Source: Desulfobacterales bacterium
GTDB taxonomy: Bacteria > Desulfobacterota > Desulfobacteria > Desulfobacterales > RPRI01
Reading direction: 5' to 3'
Assembly (NCBI GenBank): GCA_030689795.1
Contig: JAUYEO010000008.1
Span: 1-8,883 of the forward strand
Length of the DNA: 8,883 nt
Shown here in pieces: positions 6,390 to 8,883 of the stretch. Position numbers and translations under genes: made by a program. The notes beneath the pieces were generated by a model. The model was not told where the DNA came from. It worked only from the letters and a program-made list of their open reading frames with translations, and made no database searches. The first letter of the stretch is position 1; the number at the start of each line of letters is the position of its first letter.

Positions 6390-6830
6390 CTATCTGCTCT
6401 CAACTATAAATGTTACCGGCCCGTTGTTTATCAGTTGAACATCCATCATCGCGCGGAACCGTCCTGTTTTGACCCGTATTCCACTGCTGCCGGCTTTTTC
6501 GACAAATTGTTCATAAAGTTCATTTGCCTTATCAGGTTCGGCTGCATCTGTAAATGAAGGCCTCCTTCCTTTGCGGCAGTCACCGAGAAGAGTGAACTGG
6601 GATACGACAAGCATCTCTCCGCGCGCTTCAAGAAGCGATCTGTTCATTTTGCCGTGTTCATCTTCAAATATTCTCAGGTTTAATATTTTATCGGCGAGAT
6701 AATCGACATCGTTTATCGTGTCTTCTTTTGAAACGCCAAGAAAGACAAGAAGGCCGGCGCCGATTTTTCCTATGATATCGCCTCCGACAGTAACCGAGCT
6801 TTCTTTTACCCTTTGCACAACTGCCCGCAT
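6390..6830 (-). CDS. dtd: D-aminoacyl-tRNA deacylase (DTD1)
   Basis: DTD removes D-amino acids (and glycine from tRNA-Ala) mischarged onto tRNAs, a cytoplasmic proofreading step. The 146-residue product matches the usual ~145. It begins MRAVVQRV, typical of the family. SQFTL (77-81) and NNGPVT (135-140), with the Gly-cisPro pair at 137-138, are the two active-site motifs that meet across the dimer. The ATG at 6828-6830 has AAGGA at 6841-6845 (read on the minus strand) with a 10-bp spacer. It is divergent from the uncharacterised gene at 7082 across a 251-bp gap, and upstream of dacB on the same strand. Confidence 0.95.
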   Translation of the reverse strand: MRAVVQRVKESSVTVGGDIIGKIGAGLLVFLGVSKEDTINDVDYLADKILNLRIFEDEHGKMNRSLLEARGEMLVVSQFTLLGDCRKGRRPSFTDAAEPDKANELYEQFVEKAGSSGIRVKTGRFRAMMDVQLINNGPVTFIVESR

Positions 6831-6993
6831 GATGATATATTCCTTAAAGTTAGAATATTTCGACTTATTACGAAACCGTCATACTTGATTATTTGTCACT
6901 TTGAAAGTAATTTATTTCGACGGCTTTATAAAAAGTCATTCTGCCCGCCGCAGCGGATTGTACTTTAATTCCTTTATCCCGATAAACGGGATA

Positions 6994-7052
6994 AGTAAGT
7001 TTACGAAATTATTTTCTGCAGGAAAATCGCAGGAAATAATTTCTAACTTACT
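6994..7052. repeat. Long imperfect stem in the leader of the 7082 gene
   Basis: The inner arms are 7005-7019 (GAAATTATTTTCTGC) and 7029-7043 (GCAGGAAATAATTTC): 14 of 15 Watson-Crick pairs, and the remaining one is U-G in RNA, around a 9-nt loop. After a 3/1 internal loop the stem continues with AGTAAGTT (6994-7001) paired to AACTTACT (7045-7052). CCCG at 6978-6981 can pair either with CGGG at 6987-6990 or with CGGG at 7055-7058. The structure ends 16 bp before the Shine-Dalgarno sequence of the gene at 7082. The rest of the 6831-7081 gap shows no convincing promoter. Confidence 0.65.
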
Positions 7053-7081
7053 AACGGGAAAATATCGAAGGGGAATGAGGG

Positions 7082-7780
7082 ATGGATACATTTAATGTTC
7101 AATATTGCTTCACAATGACCGACGGATCAAGAGAAGTCTTTGATCTTAATATTGATGCCCGTTCATTAAACATGCTTGTTGATGTTCCGGACAATCCGCC
7201 TTTCTGGACTGAAATAGATTATTATCAATGTCCCAAATGTCCCTTTACGAAAAATGAAAGATCATTATGTCCTTTATCTGTCAACCTTGTCGATGTTGTT
7301 AAGCGTTTCGGACGTATTATATCTTTCGAAAAACTTCATGTGGATGTCTTAACAAATGAAAGAATTTTTTCCAAAGATACGACTGCCCATGAAGGTTTAA
7401 GTTCCATGATGGGGCTGATAATAGCCTGCAGCGAATGTCCGTTTACTGATTTTTTCAAGCCGATGGCGCGTTTTCACCTTCCTTTTGCAGGTCATGAAGA
7501 AACGATATTCAGGGCATTATCAACGTATTTATTAAGTTTGTATTTTAAGAACAGTGAAAATGAATCTGATGATGAATTTACCGGACTTTCGAAAATTTAT
7601 CAAAGTATAGAGGAGTTGAATATAGCGGTCAGCAAGCGTCTGCGCGCTGCTAGCCAGAAAGATGCGACTGTCAATGCGCTTATACATCTTGATGTATTTG
7701 CAAAATTTATGGCTTTCCCGGTTGAAGATAACCTGGAAAGGATCGGTTATTTGTTTGATCCTTTTTTACAAAAGAGGTGA
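7082..7780 (+). CDS. Uncharacterised conserved-looking protein with paired CxxCPFT motifs
   Basis: No function is recognised. The 232-residue product has no signal peptide or membrane segment, so it is probably cytoplasmic. It contains two similar cysteine motifs: C50-PK-C53-PFT with a further C63 in LCPL, and C116-SE-C119-PFT. The second is followed by a conserved-looking FKPMARFHLPF (125-135) with H132 and H138. The cysteine and histidine pattern would suit a metal site, but that is inference. The N-terminal 40 residues look like a small beta domain; the region from about 140 to the end looks helical. It resembles from memory an uncharacterised domain family found in Desulfobacterota (possibly DUF6901), not checked. 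The ATG has AAGGGG at 7069-7074 with a 7-bp spacer, so the gene call is solid. The next ORF's ribosome binding site overlaps its stop. Confidence 0.8.
   Translation: MDTFNVQYCFTMTDGSREVFDLNIDARSLNMLVDVPDNPPFWTEIDYYQCPKCPFTKNERSLCPLSVNLVDVVKRFGRIISFEKLHVDVLTNERIFSKDTTAHEGLSSMMGLIIACSECPFTDFFKPMARFHLPFAGHEETIFRALSTYLLSLYFKNSENESDDEFTGLSKIYQSIEELNIAVSKRLRAASQKDATVNALIHLDVFAKFMAFPVEDNLERIGYLFDPFLQKR
7774..7780 (+). promoter_or_regulatory. Near-perfect ribosome binding site overlapping the upstream stop
   Basis: GAGGTGA lies 6 bp before ATG 7787 and includes the TGA stop of the 7082 gene. This arrangement is typical of translational coupling and is the main evidence that the 33-codon ORF is translated. 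Confidence 0.65.
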
Positions 7781-7786
7781 TGAATT

Positions 7787-7888
7787 ATGTCCGTTTTTCC
7801 CGAACTGGTAAAAGGAGAATCTGTAGCGCTTAACAAGGCTGCGGAGGAATTTGCTTCCGACAGGTTCTACCAGGTCGTAAAGAAGTGA
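7787..7888 (+). CDS. Small 33-residue ORF, function unknown
   Basis: The ORF begins MSVFPELV, contains a mixed-charge helical-looking middle (ALNKAAEEFASDR, 14-26) and ends FYQVVKK before TGA 7886-7888. No membrane segment, signal peptide or known motif is visible. Support comes from the strong GAGGTGA site and its 6-bp distance from the preceding stop, which suggest coupling to the cysteine-pair protein. It is in the same frame as terC: after its TGA, 12 sense codons lead to the terC ATG without another stop, so readthrough would fuse the two. It could be a true small protein, a leader that tunes terC translation, or a remnant of a longer gene. Confidence 0.5.
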   Translation: MSVFPELVKGESVALNKAAEEFASDRFYQVVKK

Positions 7889-7924
7889 ACCGGGATTATA
7901 AATGCATTAAAGGATTCAAATATT

Positions 7925-8632
7925 ATGTGGCTTTTTGAACCGGGGGCCTGGCTTGCGCTTATAACACTTACATTGCTTGAAATAATCCTTGGCATAGATA
8001 ATATAATATTTATTGCCATACTAGCAGGAAAACTGCCTTTAATACAGCAGGCTAAAGCACGTATCGTCGGTCTCGGACTTGCCATGATCACGCGTATAGG
8101 TCTTCTTTTTTCCCTTACACTGATAATGCGCCTGACACAGCCGCTTATTACAGTTTTTGCCAACGAGATTTCAGGAAGGGATATTATCCTTATTACCGGC
8201 GGACTGTTTTTGCTCGGCAAAAGCACACTTGAAATTCATGATAAACTTGAAGGAGGAGAACTCCATTCCACGAAGGTTGGGAAAATATCATTTCTGAGCA
8301 TCATAATTCAGATAATGTTTCTGGACATTATTTTTTCGCTTGATTCAGTCATAACAGCCATAGGGCTTGCGAACAGTATTGAAATAATGGTTATCGCTAT
8401 TGTCATTGCAGTTATATTTATGATGATATTTTCAGTTCCCTTAAGCCGTTTTGTAGATAATCATCCGACTATTAAAATACTTGCTTTGAGTTTTCTCCTG
8501 CTGATTGGCATGGCTCTTGTCGGCGGGGGCTTCGATATGCATATACCGAAGGGTTATATATATTTTGCCATGGCTTTTTCAGTGTTTGTCGAAATGCTGA
8601 ATTTAAGGATACACAGAAGACAGCAAATATAA
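7925..8632 (+). CDS. TerC-family integral membrane protein
   Basis: TerC proteins are polytopic inner-membrane proteins, several of which are linked to manganese or other metal-ion export; the ion here is not known. The 235-residue product is of the short YgdQ/YoaE-like TerC type without an added cytoplasmic domain. The family motifs LGIDNIIF (22-29) and FSLDSV (137-142) carry the acidic residues within membrane segments, and DNHPTIKILALSFLLLIG (178-195) is a third conserved block. About seven membrane segments can be read, separated by a charged loop near 103-120. ATG 7925 places MWLFEPGAWLALITLTLLE at the N-terminus, matching the family, with AAAGGA at 7909-7914 and a 10-bp spacer. mtgA follows after 37 bp, so they may be cotranscribed. 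Confidence 0.92.
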   Translation: MWLFEPGAWLALITLTLLEIILGIDNIIFIAILAGKLPLIQQAKARIVGLGLAMITRIGLLFSLTLIMRLTQPLITVFANEISGRDIILITGGLFLLGKSTLEIHDKLEGGELHSTKVGKISFLSIIIQIMFLDIIFSLDSVITAIGLANSIEIMVIAIVIAVIFMMIFSVPLSRFVDNHPTIKILALSFLLLIGMALVGGGFDMHIPKGYIYFAMAFSVFVEMLNLRIHRRQQI

Positions 8633-8669
8633 CCAAAGGGTCAGAGAATTCAGGTTGGGAGTTACTCCG

Positions 8670-8883
8670 GTGTCTGTTACGGCTAAATTTAAAAAGATTT
8701 TTGAATCTTTTGTCTCATTGTTGCGTAAGGCTGTTATTATTGCGCTTATTTCTACGATACTCCCTGTCGTTTTGCTGCGCTGGATTCCGCCTGTTTCTTC
8801 TGCTGTTATGATAAGCAAAAGCATTTCGTCTCTGTGGTCAGATAAAAAGGGTTACAAAACCCGTTACAAGTGCACTCCCTGGG
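8670..8883 (+). CDS. mtgA: Monofunctional biosynthetic peptidoglycan transglycosylase, N-terminal part (runs off window)
   Basis: MtgA polymerises lipid II into glycan strands at the outer face of the inner membrane. Only the first 71 codons are present. They encode a basic N-terminus, one membrane anchor at about 21-37, and then RWIPPVSSAVMISKSI (37-52) and YKTRYKCTPW (62-71), which match the region before the catalytic domain in MtgA proteins. The catalytic glutamate motif lies beyond the window. GTG 8670 is chosen because GGGAG at 8657-8661 gives an 8-bp spacer; TTG 8655 is in frame but has no site. C68 falls where tryptophan is common in the family (RYxW), a minor variation. The gene is complete only if it continues past 8883. 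Confidence 0.8.
   Translation, partial: MSVTAKFKKIFESFVSLLRKAVIIALISTILPVVLLRWIPPVSSAVMISKSISSLWSDKKGYKTRYKCTPW

Noticed and set aside
6831..6993. Sigma-70 promoters in the divergent dtd/7082 gap
   Set aside because: Candidate -10 and -35 boxes matched the consensus too poorly or at wrong spacing on both strands to support a call.
6901..7095. 64-codon ORF upstream of the cysteine-pair gene
   Set aside because: It spans the leader hairpin and overlaps the ribosome binding site and start of the 7082 gene. Its start has no Shine-Dalgarno sequence. A repeat-derived ORF is more likely.
8603..8824. 73-codon minus-strand ORF over the terC/mtgA junction
   Set aside because: The plus strand here encodes a clear mtgA N-terminus in a good frame with a ribosome binding site.

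Overview
This is an 8.9-kb stretch of ordinary bacterial chromosome with moderate GC. The gene set is FolE2-type GTP cyclohydrolase, a TtcA-like PP-loop enzyme beside rpoZ, a LeuB of the type with the LRFHFDQYINLRPV block, and an uncharacterised cysteine-pair protein. Together these suggest a Gram-negative anaerobe of the Desulfobacterota (deltaproteobacterial) type. The phylum is an inference from protein style and gene order, not a computed placement.

Layout. Positions 119-4947 carry six genes on the + strand: leuB (leucine synthesis), asd (lysine/DAP, threonine, methionine), greA and rpoZ (RNA polymerase accessory proteins), a ttcA-like tRNA thiolation enzyme, and folE2 (first step of folate/queuosine pterin synthesis). 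Positions 5060-6830 hold two minus-strand genes, dtd and then a PBP4-type D-Ala-D-Ala carboxypeptidase (dacB), converging on folE2. From 7082 the + strand resumes with an uncharacterised protein carrying two CxxCPFT motifs, a 33-codon ORF with a very strong ribosome binding site, a TerC-family membrane protein, and the 5' part of mtgA (monofunctional peptidoglycan glycosyltransferase), which runs off the window. dacB and mtgA both act on peptidoglycan but lie on opposite strands with other genes between.

The genes are mostly housekeeping. The unusual content is between them. Several intergenic gaps are filled with degenerate short-period repeats: exact 7-bp phasing at 1234-1329, 2521-2555, 4121-4148 and 6313-6375. 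Two copies of a ~60-bp hairpin lie at 2451-2511 and 4052-4110 and differ only by G-to-A changes that keep the stem paired, plus loop-length change. Other structures are a strong ~23-bp stem in the leader of the cysteine-pair gene (6994-7052) and a GC-rich hairpin between the convergent genes (5006-5026).

Start codons are often non-ATG (greA TTG, rpoZ GTG, folE2 GTG, mtgA GTG). The ttcA-like gene has family-like coding sequence running upstream of its first ATG with no ATG/GTG/TTG to start it. No defence, mobile-element, CRISPR or RNA gene was recognised.
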